Below are positions 16,501 to 23,903 of a stretch of DNA of 64,000 bases, in pieces. The number at the start of each line of letters is the position of its first letter. The stretch's first letter is position 1. The position numbers and the translations under genes were made by a program. Location: contig JAZKYY010000017.1 of assembly GCA_045612365.1 (NCBI GenBank), positions 62,001 through 126,000 on the forward strand, read 5' to 3'. The DNA comes from RGIG9608 sp045612365. Its GTDB lineage: Bacteria > Bacteroidota > Bacteroidia > Bacteroidales > Paludibacteraceae. The notes below the pieces were generated by a model. That model made no database searches, was not told where the DNA came from, and saw only the letters and a list, made by a program, of their open reading frames with translations.

Positions 16501-18148
16501 CTGATTTATATTGCCACTCGTCAGATGCAGAAACTTTACCCAATGTACGTTGAGCAAGAGTTCCTTCAGATCCTTCTTTTGAACCAGCCAACCAAAGAGT
16601 CGCACTTCCGCTCAACACTTTGTAACGAATAGTGAATTCGTAACCAGTAGCAAGAGGGAATTGAGTTTTGAATAGGTGCAAGTAAACGTTAGTGTTAGCT
16701 GCATCAGTGTTTTCAACTTTCAAACAAGAACCACCAAACCAAGCATCTTCGTAAGTAAGAGAAGCTTTGAAGTTTTCAGGAACTTGAGCAGCCTGACGAC
16801 CCATCCAAGTATTGGTAATCCACCAACGCCATGTTGGCAAGTGGTCTTGCAAACCGATGTTGTACCATTCAGAATCGAAAGTTACTACACCTTCATTTTT
16901 GAAGCTTTCACCATTACCCAAGTTGAAGTAAGTCATGAATGGGAAATAGTCGTTAGTTACCCATGACAAAGCACTACGAGCAACAACCAATTTAGAGATA
17001 CCAGCCCAAGGATCTTTAGGCACAGCACGGTTGTTAGCCAAAGCACAAGTGTTTACAGGGTTTTTAGTAGTACCAGTGAACACGCGTTCGCAAGAGTTCA
17101 AATAAGCAGTTTGCACAACAGGACCAGACGAACCAGCACTAAATGCACCTTCGTAGATCATGTTTTTGTTGTGTGCTCCCCATACACCAATAGAGATATT
17201 GTATTCAGCAAGATAAGTCCATTGTGCATCGTGAGTAGCACCTTGCCAGTCTTGACCTGCATATACGTGCCATGAAGCACCAGTTGCATATTGGTTAGCA
17301 GTAGATTGAGAAGTTGCAAGACCACGTTGAGTATCCCAGTTGTAGTTGATAAAGTGAGCTTTGCTAGCATAGTTGTTAGCAGCAGTGTTCCAGAACCAAC
17401 CGTCGTTGCCTGAGTTCAACTGTTCAGAGAAAGAAGGACCAGTACCGCTTTCAAGTACACCATCGTACCAAGGGAAGCACAAAAGGTCTTTGCCATATTG
17501 AGCTTTCTTGTTGTGCATCTGACCCCACAAACCTTGCAAACCAGTGTAACCAACGAAGCTACATTCTGAGTTGAAACCGATACCATCGTAACCATAGTAA
17601 GCTAAGTGTTTCAAGAACTTGTCAGCTCCACCATTGATCCATTGAGTGTAGACAGCACCATTACCATCAGAACTAAGGTTAGCCGCAAAAGCTGGCTGGC
17701 TAGTTATTACCACAGCACAACCATTTTTGTGTGCTACGTCAGTCATTGCACCAGGGCAACCATGGATACCTTGAGTCCAGTTACCGTGGATATCGGTGTA
17801 TTGCCACATGTTGTAAGCTTCAGAGTTGAACATGTAACGAGGCAATGAAGTCCAACCGTCACCACTGATAGGACAGAACCAACACAAACCACGACCTGGG
17901 TTAAGCGCAGTGTTAACCTGAGAGTTTGCATTAGTAAAACGCACAAGTGGTCTCTGGCGAGAAATGTAGAAGTACTCGTCTTCTTCACAATCAGCTGTAG
18001 GAGCTGTTCCCGGAGTCCAACCTGCATACACATTAGCGTAGCTGAAGTTACGGCTAATGTAATTTTCGTGCGTCAAAGTTTGCGCACGAAGTCCTACTGC
18101 AACAAATAAAAGTGCAATAAGACTGAGGAAAAAAATCTTTTTTCTCAT
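13562..18148 (-). CDS. Secreted GH85 endo-beta-N-acetylglucosaminidase with GEVED, LamG, PKD and T9SS sorting domains
   Basis: A 1528-residue exoenzyme starting at the ATG at 18148 (MRKKIFFLSLIAL), which gives a clean signal peptide ending LRAQ. The catalytic domain (about 60-455) has GH85 hallmarks: WQYTDIHG, YGYDGIGFNSE (catalytic Asn193/Glu195, N-x-E), TYFNLGNGESF and WYNIGLQDHLPTWRWW. After a jelly-roll-like stretch come a GEVED domain (about 717-818, YVDWNNDGDF), a PKD-like domain (930-1007), a LamG/ConA-like lectin domain (1077-1267), another PKD (1372-1437) and a type A T9SS sorting domain (from VYPNPF at 1453 to KK). It should cut the chitobiose core of N-glycans and release free oligosaccharide, at the surface or outside. 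Codons are unusually C-ending (AAC, TAC, CGT), which suggests high expression. Confidence 0.92.
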   Translation of the reverse strand: MRKKIFFLSLIALLFVAVGLRAQTLTHENYISRNFSYANVYAGWTPGTAPTADCEEDEYFYISRQRPLVRFTNANSQVNTALNPGRGLCWFCPISGDGWTSLPRYMFNSEAYNMWQYTDIHGNWTQGIHGCPGAMTDVAHKNGCAVVITSQPAFAANLSSDGNGAVYTQWINGGADKFLKHLAYYGYDGIGFNSECSFVGYTGLQGLWGQMHNKKAQYGKDLLCFPWYDGVLESGTGPSFSEQLNSGNDGWFWNTAANNYASKAHFINYNWDTQRGLATSQSTANQYATGASWHVYAGQDWQGATHDAQWTYLAEYNISIGVWGAHNKNMIYEGAFSAGSSGPVVQTAYLNSCERVFTGTTKNPVNTCALANNRAVPKDPWAGISKLVVARSALSWVTNDYFPFMTYFNLGNGESFKNEGVVTFDSEWYNIGLQDHLPTWRWWITNTWMGRQAAQVPENFKASLTYEDAWFGGSCLKVENTDAANTNVYLHLFKTQFPLATGYEFTIRYKVLSGSATLWLAGSKEGSEGTLAQRTLGKVSASDEWQYKSVTTSAWTAFNGGTLAVLGLRFQNPTADFKMLIGEMSVKKAGEVFSPVKPTINSTYSSIKRTSYLGIDFKLVWDCELGGGSGSVEPEPEEQETAVRAATLACTLSGNSSHGERYTSGLSFTGSKGASLSVTGLQSGTGQSLYYDKRTSTLNVQRGETITTTRSAGYGEWMLGYIYVDWNNDGDFADSGEYMAGHTSYPGGATCWNAPLFSIPDNVALGTYTMRYTADWNLTNDVDYGATHSCGRTATTVTDGGQNYTAANGGCMVDMELHVTAASGGSSSSAAANISPEGNHAIYNDEVDTWYFEIWSQQKDSLPVLITATTSWAGYAINAPYDVTVSGNEFRYGVRSVAPDGVTKSDIAWTEWESIPANEITELHDIICDKPVIKVNEDFTVSFKDPTHGAAASWVLKSAATDATVATFNGGTSFTHSLGTTGSYDLIVTLQDRTEINLPGFIQISIPEVGAVPKVFSIETTNEDREEGNSVYFDLLSTDVTAEYSYTGGRAADAVAGTSADGSVSQGVNLEETSPIAIDGKFIPYNKPITIAFWMKIRETQGDNTQFFALTTRNNSASCTGCWAFGNYGAMWSTMNNETGIMSVSWRKSTESGTTYNAGAVSTVSGKGAKVGSWVHLALTFEPGGYASSNARAGEFYFNGNASGSTTNTANGGTGAIVDKGQDGFKSHRLYIGGNANDGRAGLIATVDDIQIWHKKLSAAEVLDAMQGYSHRLDQIPNELVGYWSLDEYDEETMTFPNQGKGTWSDINDYVGSSSSAYGSRALQQGISFVNYGDNTDNAWSKNASETTTNGTYPNDIVLAAPLVAGNPALPGKFKVTTEPTWQFQGAIAQTQNDVAGGTSGTATATYDTEGSYIAKVTLANDWGSDSKTIEYVVIEGNHDGLQSATPIADMAVYPNPFVDAVNMKFAEAGKYTVEVIDMQGRLVSTASQEVEANNLFRVGINAEAGMYLLRVINANGEIVKTFKVEKK

Positions 18149-18192
18149 ACAAATTGACATTAAATTAAACAATAAATAAATAAAAATCGGGG

Positions 18193-18200
18193 TAAAAGTA
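18193..18200 (-). promoter_or_regulatory. Probable -7 box (TACTTTTA) of the GH85 gene
   Basis: On the minus strand TACTTTTA matches TAnnTTTG except for the last base. It predicts a transcript start near 18189 and a leader of ~40 bases. Two perfect inverted repeats lie just upstream. Confidence 0.5.
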
Positions 18201-18220
18201 CGAAAAATTCTTCTTAATCA

Positions 18221-18259
18221 CACTATTAATAGTGAACTCCGTTTAACACTTTAGTGTTA
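18221..18259. promoter_or_regulatory. Pair of inverted repeats upstream of the GH85 promoter
   Basis: CACTATTAATAGTG at 18221-18234 is a perfect 14-bp palindrome. TAACACT-TT-AGTGTTA at 18244-18259 has perfect 7-bp arms. Their centres are 24 bp apart and they lie about 20-60 bp upstream of the -7 box, where a regulator could bind. Neither has a following T-run, so they are unlikely to be terminators for the M6 protease gene. Confidence 0.4.
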
Positions 18260-18279
18260 TTTTTAACATTTTTTAACAT

Positions 18280-20088
18280 TTATTCTACTAAAGTTTTCCG
18301 TTTGAGCGACCCCATAGGAGAATCAATTTTCACTAAATAAATTCCCCTCTGGAGAGAAATAGAGATTTCGGAACTATTATTTTTCTCGGAATGGACTAGT
18401 TGTCCAAACAAGTTGTAAACAAAAATAGATGACTCCTTAGGCATGTTCTTGATTTGCAACGCACCTTTTCCTCCTAGAACAAGAATGCTGTCGTCGTCGC
18501 TACTCTCTTCTAAAATACTTTCATCGCCTAAACAAGCATCAAAACGTATCTGTCCGTCTTCTTCAACTATTGAAGAAAAATAACGAGAGCCAATGTAGAA
18601 CTGCCGACAAAAGGTAGAACCGGGATACGTGTCACCAGCATCGCCCATTCTCGAAGCCTTTCCATCGGCTTCGATGATGTCTATACCCATATTTGCAGAA
18701 TTGTTGTTTACCGTGTTATAGGTCCATGAAGAAGAGTTGTAATTGATTTTTGTGAGCAAAAGTCCGTGCCCAGGCAAGTAGGCATCCCAACCTACTTTTT
18801 GACGATTTTCGAACATATAAAACAACTCAGGGTTTGGAACCTCGCCATTGAGATTATGAGTACCCTCCTCGCAAAACAGATAGGCCTCATTGGTAGATTG
18901 CAACTCACCTATGGTAACATTTTGCGTACGAGAAAGGTATGTTGGTGTGAGCCAACCCACAAAAAACCGCTCATAAGCCGAATAAGATGGCGGTGTTTTT
19001 CCATTATTGTTGTACGGACCTTGATCCATAATATTCCAAGCACCTAAAGTATAATGACTTGCTCCATTGGTGGCGTAGGTATCGGGCAAACCAAGCACGT
19101 GACTGAACTCGTGACAAAAAGCACCAATTCCATCTCGCTTATTTGACCCAACAGAACCCGATAATTCGCAACTACAAGCATACGTATTCAGCCATTTTCC
19201 ATCAATAATGCGTCTCTTGCCTGCTCCTTGGTAAATGTACCAAGCATGTTGCCAAATGAGATTGGGAGAATCGGAGTAATTACTTGACTCTCCATAACCA
19301 GCATAAAGCACAAACACAAAATCAATTACTCCGTCAGAATCAGCATCGTATTGCGAAAAATCAACACCTAACTGCTGGTCGGCCAAATAACACGCTTCGA
19401 TAACCATACTATCGGGTCTAACATCGTTGCCGGTAGCATCGTTAGCACCATAAAACGCAACATTGTTTGATAACGTTACAGGACCTACAACATCGAATGT
19501 CGGGTTGTAAGTTCCTGAAGACTGATCGAAAAAATACTTTCGTGCCGATGCTGTGGCACCATCGTAAGTATAATTCACGCCGTTGAGCATACTGTCCATT
19601 TCGACCACGGTGTTTTGAGGAGAAAAAGCAACATCTTGGAAATTTACCAAAATTACTAGTCCCCGCTGAGGATAATTGCGCTTACCTATCACTTTCTGCG
19701 ACTCAGCAATTACAAGATCTTCAGCCGCTAGCTTGCGCATTGAAGTTTCCTGATCTAGAGAAATGGTTATGGTGCTTTTGGGAGTTCTCTTCAAAAACTT
19801 TTTTTCGGCATCGACACGTTCTCCCATCGAACGCGCTTTTATGCCAAGTGGTTTTATTTGTTGCTCTGCAAATTCGGCATACTCATAAATGCCATCGTTG
19901 TTTTTCTTCACCAAAAATCCATCTTCAGTAGTGATGTAGTGAAAATTTTCGTCTCCATGACCTTCGATTCTCAACTGCGAACCATCAGGCTGATTTACAG
20001 TAATCACACCTTTTTTTGCAGGTAAAGCAAATGCTACTAATTCCAAAAACAAAACAAGTAGAAATAGAAAATATTTTTTTCGCATCAT
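18280..20088 (-). CDS. Secreted M6-family metalloprotease with T9SS sorting domain
   Basis: A ~602-residue secreted protease. Signal peptide at the N-terminus, then a ~100-residue propeptide with the family phrase QPDGSQLRIEGHGDENFHY and TEDGFL, then the M6 catalytic domain. Zinc motif HEFSHVLGLPD (about residues 326-336) gives the two His, Glu and third ligand Asp. DADSDGVIDFVFVLYAGYGES is also typical. The last ~75 residues (VYNLFGQLVHSEK ... RGIYLVKID) form a type A sorting domain for type IX secretion. The start is ATG at 20088, overlapping the TGA of the upstream gene; a TTG at 20094 would only add two residues. Confidence 0.9.
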   Translation of the reverse strand: MMRKKYFLFLLVLFLELVAFALPAKKGVITVNQPDGSQLRIEGHGDENFHYITTEDGFLVKKNNDGIYEYAEFAEQQIKPLGIKARSMGERVDAEKKFLKRTPKSTITISLDQETSMRKLAAEDLVIAESQKVIGKRNYPQRGLVILVNFQDVAFSPQNTVVEMDSMLNGVNYTYDGATASARKYFFDQSSGTYNPTFDVVGPVTLSNNVAFYGANDATGNDVRPDSMVIEACYLADQQLGVDFSQYDADSDGVIDFVFVLYAGYGESSNYSDSPNLIWQHAWYIYQGAGKRRIIDGKWLNTYACSCELSGSVGSNKRDGIGAFCHEFSHVLGLPDTYATNGASHYTLGAWNIMDQGPYNNNGKTPPSYSAYERFFVGWLTPTYLSRTQNVTIGELQSTNEAYLFCEEGTHNLNGEVPNPELFYMFENRQKVGWDAYLPGHGLLLTKINYNSSSWTYNTVNNNSANMGIDIIEADGKASRMGDAGDTYPGSTFCRQFYIGSRYFSSIVEEDGQIRFDACLGDESILEESSDDDSILVLGGKGALQIKNMPKESSIFVYNLFGQLVHSEKNNSSEISISLQRGIYLVKIDSPMGSLKRKTLVE

Positions 20089-20456
20089 ATCCAATCTTTT
20101 TTATAAAGTGAGGTGTTTTTTTTCATTTTTCGTAGATATAGTTTATCGCACCACGATCTTTTATCGGCATTTTTGGCTTTTCTAGCCGAAGGTTTAAGTT
20201 CGCCTCGGCACTCTTTGGCATAGCAATAAAATCCATTTTCAGCTTTTAGAATAAGAAAACCATCTTCGGTCATTCGGAAGTGATTTTTTTCATCACCTCG
20301 CAAAAAGATATTCAACGTATCACCATCTGGTTGAACGGCAATCATCAAATCTAGCTTTGCAGGAAGCTTAGATGGTTGCTGAGCAAATAGGGTAGTGTGC
20401 ATTACACATAAGAAGGCAATCATCACCAAATTCCTACACAAAAAAGCCGTATTCAT
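20085..20456 (-). CDS. Free-standing M6-protease propeptide homologue (secreted)
   Basis: A 123-residue protein starting at the ATG at 20456 (MNTAFLCRNLVM) with a signal peptide ending LFAQ. Its body aligns with the propeptide of the adjacent protease: AVQPDGDTLNIFLRGDEKNHF and TEDGFLILKAENGFYCYA versus VNQPDGSQLRIEGHGDENFHY and TEDGFLVKKNNDGIYEYA. It ends before any catalytic domain, and the stop overlaps the protease ATG (ATGATG/TGA), so the two are translationally coupled. It may be an inhibitor or folding helper for the protease, or a decayed copy of a second protease. Confidence 0.75.
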   Translation of the reverse strand: MNTAFLCRNLVMIAFLCVMHTTLFAQQPSKLPAKLDLMIAVQPDGDTLNIFLRGDEKNHFRMTEDGFLILKAENGFYCYAKECRGELKPSARKAKNADKRSWCDKLYLRKMKKNTSLYKKDWI

Positions 20457-20486
20457 TTTTTTATTCAACTTATTTTTTCACAAAAT

Positions 20487-22628
20487 TTAATTTACCAACT
20501 CCAAATCAAGCTGCTTTTTGGCCAAATTGGTACGAGCAATTCTCACTGTTACATCGTCTCCAAGTTGATACTTTTTACCTGATCGTTTACCAACAATACA
20601 GTAATTTTTGTCATCGTATTCAAAATAATCTGTTCCCAAATCGCGTACAGACACCATTCCTTCACATTTGTTTTCGTTCAACTCCACATAAACACCCCAC
20701 TCGGTGATACCAACAATTATTCCGTCAAAGATTTGTCCGATTTTATCACTCATAAATTCCACTTGCTTATACTTTATACTAGCACGTTCGGCCGACGATG
20801 CTAATTGCTCCATTTCGGAAGAGTGAGCGCAAAAATCTTCATAATCATCTTTATTCACACTTCTTTGTCCATCTGCATATTTGGTTAGTAGGCGATGAAC
20901 CATCATATCGGGATAACGACGAATAGGCGAAGTAAAATGTGTATAATAATCGAAAGCTAAACCATAATGCCCGATATTATCGGTAGTATAAGTGGCTTTG
21001 GCCATAGAGCGAACAGCCAAAACTTCAATCAAATTTTGTTCCTTTTTACCTTGCACATCGTTGAGCAAAGAATTGATAGAAGTAGATATGTCGCTATTTT
21101 TTCCGGAAGTTTTTAGTTTATAACCAAAACGTTTGATAAACTGAGCAAAATTGCTCAACTTTTCAGGATTTGGAACATCGTGAACACGATATACAAAAGT
21201 AGAAGGTTTCGTTCCTCTTGTTTTTGGTTTTCCTATGTGAATTGCCACAGTTTTATTGGCTAAAAGCATAAATTCTTCGATCAATTTATTTGCATCTTTT
21301 GCTTCCTTGAAAAACACCGAAAGAGGTTTTCCTTTTTTATCAATTTCGAAACGAACTTCTACTCTATCAAAAGCAATAGCGCCTTTCTGGAAACGTTGCT
21401 CACGAAGTTTTTTTGCTAAAGCATTCATTTGAAGCAATTCATCAGAAAAATCTCCTTCTGATTTTTCTAAAATTTCTTGCGCTTCTTCATAAGTAAATCG
21501 GCGATTTGAATGAATTACTGTACGAGCAATTTCATAATCGAGCACCTCGGCTTCAGCATTCATTTTGAAAATGACCGAATAAGCCAATTTATCTTCATTT
21601 GGTCGTAAAGAACAAATGTTGTTGCAAAGTTTTTCGGGCAACATTGGAATTGTTCTATCTACCAAATAAACAGATGTTGCTCGCTTGTAAGCTTCTTTAT
21701 TTATGATGTCATTTTCTTTTACATAATGCGTTACATCGGCAATATGTACACCTATTTCAAAGGAATTATCATCAATTTTTTGAAAAGATAGGGCATCGTC
21801 AAAATCTTTTGCATCGCGTGGGTCGATGGTAAACGTAACCACATCACGCATATCTTTTCGGCGAGCAATTTCTGTTGCTGAAATTTTTTCATCAATCTTT
21901 TCAGCTGCATCTTCTACCTCTTTTGGATAGCGATAAGGCAACCCAAATTCAGCTAAAATAGCATGCATTTCGGCATTATTGTCGCCAGCATAACCAAGCA
22001 CATCAACTACTTCTCCAATAGGATTTTTGTCTTTTTCTTCCCAATTTATGATTTTGACTAAAACCTTTTGTTGATTTCTGGCATTTTTTGTTTTCTCTAT
22101 CGGCACAAAAATATCAAAAGGAAGAATCTTTTTGTCAATGTTTACAAACGCATACGAATTGTCGACCACCGAAATTTGACCTACAAAAGTATCCTGATGA
22201 CGTCTAATAATTTCAACAACTTCTCCTTCAGGTGCTTGACCCTTTTTACAAGCAAAAAGATGCACTTTGACATAATCGTGATTCATTGCTCTATTCAAAC
22301 TTCTCTCAGCAATGAAAACTGGTATTCCTCCATCGTCAGGGATAAGGAATGTTTTTTTTGCAACACTCTGTTTATCAATATATCCAGTTAAAAAACTTGT
22401 ACGAACATCTAGTCGGAATTGACCTACAGAAGGTTGCATCAAAAAACCTGTATCGGATAATTCTAACAATATGGAATTTACATTTCTTTTCTCTTCGGGT
22501 GAAGAAATATTCAACGCATGAGAAAGTTGTTTGTAATTAAGTACAACATTAGGATTTGCCGAAAAAATCTCGACGATAGCTTTTTTCAGCAAGTTTTTCT
22601 GACCTCCTTTTATCTTTTGTTTTTTCAT
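20487..22628 (-). CDS. rnr: Ribonuclease R
   Basis: A 713-residue exoribonuclease of the RNase II/R family. Order: N-terminal winged-helix (about 1-70), cold-shock OB folds, catalytic RNB domain with the magnesium motif TIDPRDAKDFDDALSF (about 270-285), then a C-terminal S1 domain (GQIFDGIIVGITEWGVYVEL). It degrades structured RNA 3' to 5' in the cytoplasm. The N-terminal helix and basic tail of some RNase R are not conspicuous. It starts at the ATG at 22628 with its own promoter; the propeptide gene begins 30 bp downstream. Confidence 0.95.
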   Translation of the reverse strand: MKKQKIKGGQKNLLKKAIVEIFSANPNVVLNYKQLSHALNISSPEEKRNVNSILLELSDTGFLMQPSVGQFRLDVRTSFLTGYIDKQSVAKKTFLIPDDGGIPVFIAERSLNRAMNHDYVKVHLFACKKGQAPEGEVVEIIRRHQDTFVGQISVVDNSYAFVNIDKKILPFDIFVPIEKTKNARNQQKVLVKIINWEEKDKNPIGEVVDVLGYAGDNNAEMHAILAEFGLPYRYPKEVEDAAEKIDEKISATEIARRKDMRDVVTFTIDPRDAKDFDDALSFQKIDDNSFEIGVHIADVTHYVKENDIINKEAYKRATSVYLVDRTIPMLPEKLCNNICSLRPNEDKLAYSVIFKMNAEAEVLDYEIARTVIHSNRRFTYEEAQEILEKSEGDFSDELLQMNALAKKLREQRFQKGAIAFDRVEVRFEIDKKGKPLSVFFKEAKDANKLIEEFMLLANKTVAIHIGKPKTRGTKPSTFVYRVHDVPNPEKLSNFAQFIKRFGYKLKTSGKNSDISTSINSLLNDVQGKKEQNLIEVLAVRSMAKATYTTDNIGHYGLAFDYYTHFTSPIRRYPDMMVHRLLTKYADGQRSVNKDDYEDFCAHSSEMEQLASSAERASIKYKQVEFMSDKIGQIFDGIIVGITEWGVYVELNENKCEGMVSVRDLGTDYFEYDDKNYCIVGKRSGKKYQLGDDVTVRIARTNLAKKQLDLELVN

Positions 22629-22651
22629 AAATAAGTGCGTTTATGACACTA

Positions 22652-22659
22652 CAAAAGTA
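22652..22659 (-). promoter_or_regulatory. -7 box (TACTTTTG) for rnr
   Basis: On the minus strand TACTTTTG matches the consensus. It is divergent from the nadA -7 box 70 bp away, and the space is very AT-rich. Confidence 0.6.
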
Positions 22660-22724
22660 AAAAATCCGTTTGTAATTAAAAATTTGAATATCAAAATTCT
22701 GCGTTAAGTAAATTCTTATTTTGC

Positions 22725-22732
22725 TATCTTTG
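22725..22732 (+). promoter_or_regulatory. -7 box (TATCTTTG) for nadA
   Basis: TATCTTTG is a full match to TAnnTTTG and lies 27 bp before the nadA ATG. The divergent rnr promoter is about 70 bp upstream. Confidence 0.65.
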
Positions 22733-22758
22733 CATTGTTCTTTAAACAGGTATAAAAA

Positions 22759-23691
22759 ATGGAAAAAGCACAACTTATTGAAGAAATTCTTCGTCTGAAA
22801 AAGGAAAAAAATGCCGTTATAATGGCACATTATTATCAGAATCGCGATATTCAAGATATAGCAGATGTTATAGGCGATAGTTTGGCTTTGGCACAAAAAG
22901 CAGCGAAAATAGAATCCGATATTATTGTTTTGTGCGGTGTTCATTTTATGGGAGAAACAGCAAAAATTATTTGCCCTGACAAGAAAGTACTTGTTCCTGA
23001 CATGGAAGCAGGTTGCTCTTTGGCAGACAGTTGTTCGGCAGAGGAGTTTGAAAAATTTGTTAAAGAACATCCTGATCATACAGTTATATCGTACGTAAAT
23101 ACAACAGCAGCAGTAAAAGCAGTAACCGATGTAGTGGTAACATCTACTAATGCAAAGCAAATAGTAGAAAGTTTTCCAAAAGATGAGAAAATAATTTTCG
23201 GTCCGGATAGAAATCTTGGAAATTATATTAACAGTGTAACTGGTAGAAATATGTTGCTTTGGAATGGAGCTTGCCATGTTCATGAGCAGTTTTCTGTTGA
23301 AAAACTTGTTGAATTAAAAAAGCAATACCCATCAGCTAAAGTATTGGCACATCCAGAATGTAAAAATATTTTGTTGCAATTAGCCGATGTAGTTGGAAGT
23401 ACACAAGCACTGTTAGATTATGCTACAAAAAGTAACGAGCAACAATTTTTGGTAGCAACAGAAAGTGGAATCTTGCACGAAATGCAAAAACAAAATCCTG
23501 AAAAGGAATTTATACCAGTTCCTCCAGCTGATAACACTTGTGCTTACAACGAGTGTAATTTTATGCGACTCAACACTCTCGAAAAACTTTACGTTTGTTT
23601 GCGCGATGAAATAAATGAAATAATCGTTGATAAAAAAATATCAGAAAAAGCATTAAAGCCAATTGTTCGAATGCTCGAAATGAGTAAATAA
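22759..23691 (+). CDS. nadA: Quinolinate synthase A
   Basis: A 310-residue [4Fe-4S] enzyme that condenses iminoaspartate and dihydroxyacetone phosphate into quinolinate, the second step of de novo NAD synthesis. Recognisable blocks are MAHYYQNRDIQDIADVIGDS, GVHFMGETAKIICPDK, VPDMEAGCSLADSC, NTTAAVKA, CHVHEQFS, AHPEC, TESGILH and NTCAYNECNFMRLNTLEKLY. The Cys in CGVHFMGE, CHVHE and NTCAYNECN carry the cluster. It is monocistronic. nadB lies 7 kb away on the other strand, and nadC is not in the window. Confidence 0.96.
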   Translation: MEKAQLIEEILRLKKEKNAVIMAHYYQNRDIQDIADVIGDSLALAQKAAKIESDIIVLCGVHFMGETAKIICPDKKVLVPDMEAGCSLADSCSAEEFEKFVKEHPDHTVISYVNTTAAVKAVTDVVVTSTNAKQIVESFPKDEKIIFGPDRNLGNYINSVTGRNMLLWNGACHVHEQFSVEKLVELKKQYPSAKVLAHPECKNILLQLADVVGSTQALLDYATKSNEQQFLVATESGILHEMQKQNPEKEFIPVPPADNTCAYNECNFMRLNTLEKLYVCLRDEINEIIVDKKISEKALKPIVRMLEMSK

Positions 23692-23837
23692 ATCTATTTT
23701 ATATATTTTTTTAACTTATTTTATAAACATATAATTTATTTATTTTCAATTATTTAATTAATTTTTTTAGGTATTTTTGTCTTGTGAGATTTTATTATTT
23801 ATCAAAATACTGATAAATGATACTAATTTTACAATTC

Positions 23838-23867
23838 TCACTTAAGTGAAGAAATTCATTTAAGTGA
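23838..23867 (+). promoter_or_regulatory. Two 12-bp palindrome-like sites upstream of mnmG
   Basis: TCACTTAAGTGA (23838-23849) is a perfect palindrome. A second copy with one change, TCATTTAAGTGA, is at 23856-23867, 18 bp on. They lie 7-36 bp before the -7 box, overlapping the expected -33 region. The two sites fit a tandem operator for a repressor. Confidence 0.45.
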
Positions 23868-23873
23868 TTTTTT

Positions 23874-23881
23874 TATCTTTG
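23874..23881 (+). promoter_or_regulatory. -7 box (TATCTTTG) for mnmG
   Basis: TATCTTTG matches the consensus and lies 23 bp before the mnmG ATG. The upstream 210-bp gap is extremely AT-rich and contains a further inverted repeat (ATTTATCA-N6-TGATAAAT) at 23797-23818. Confidence 0.65.
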
Positions 23882-23903
23882 TAAACTTTTTTATAAAAAG
23901 TTT

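Noticed and set aside
13562..18148. Many plus-strand frames antisense to the GH85 gene
   Set aside because: They are products of the strongly biased codon use of the real gene on the minus strand.
22549..23283. A 244-residue open frame on the minus strand overlapping nadA and the start of rnr
   Set aside because: It is antisense to the strongly conserved nadA and crosses two divergent promoters; its composition is Cys, Phe and Tyr rich, as expected for the reverse of a coding strand.
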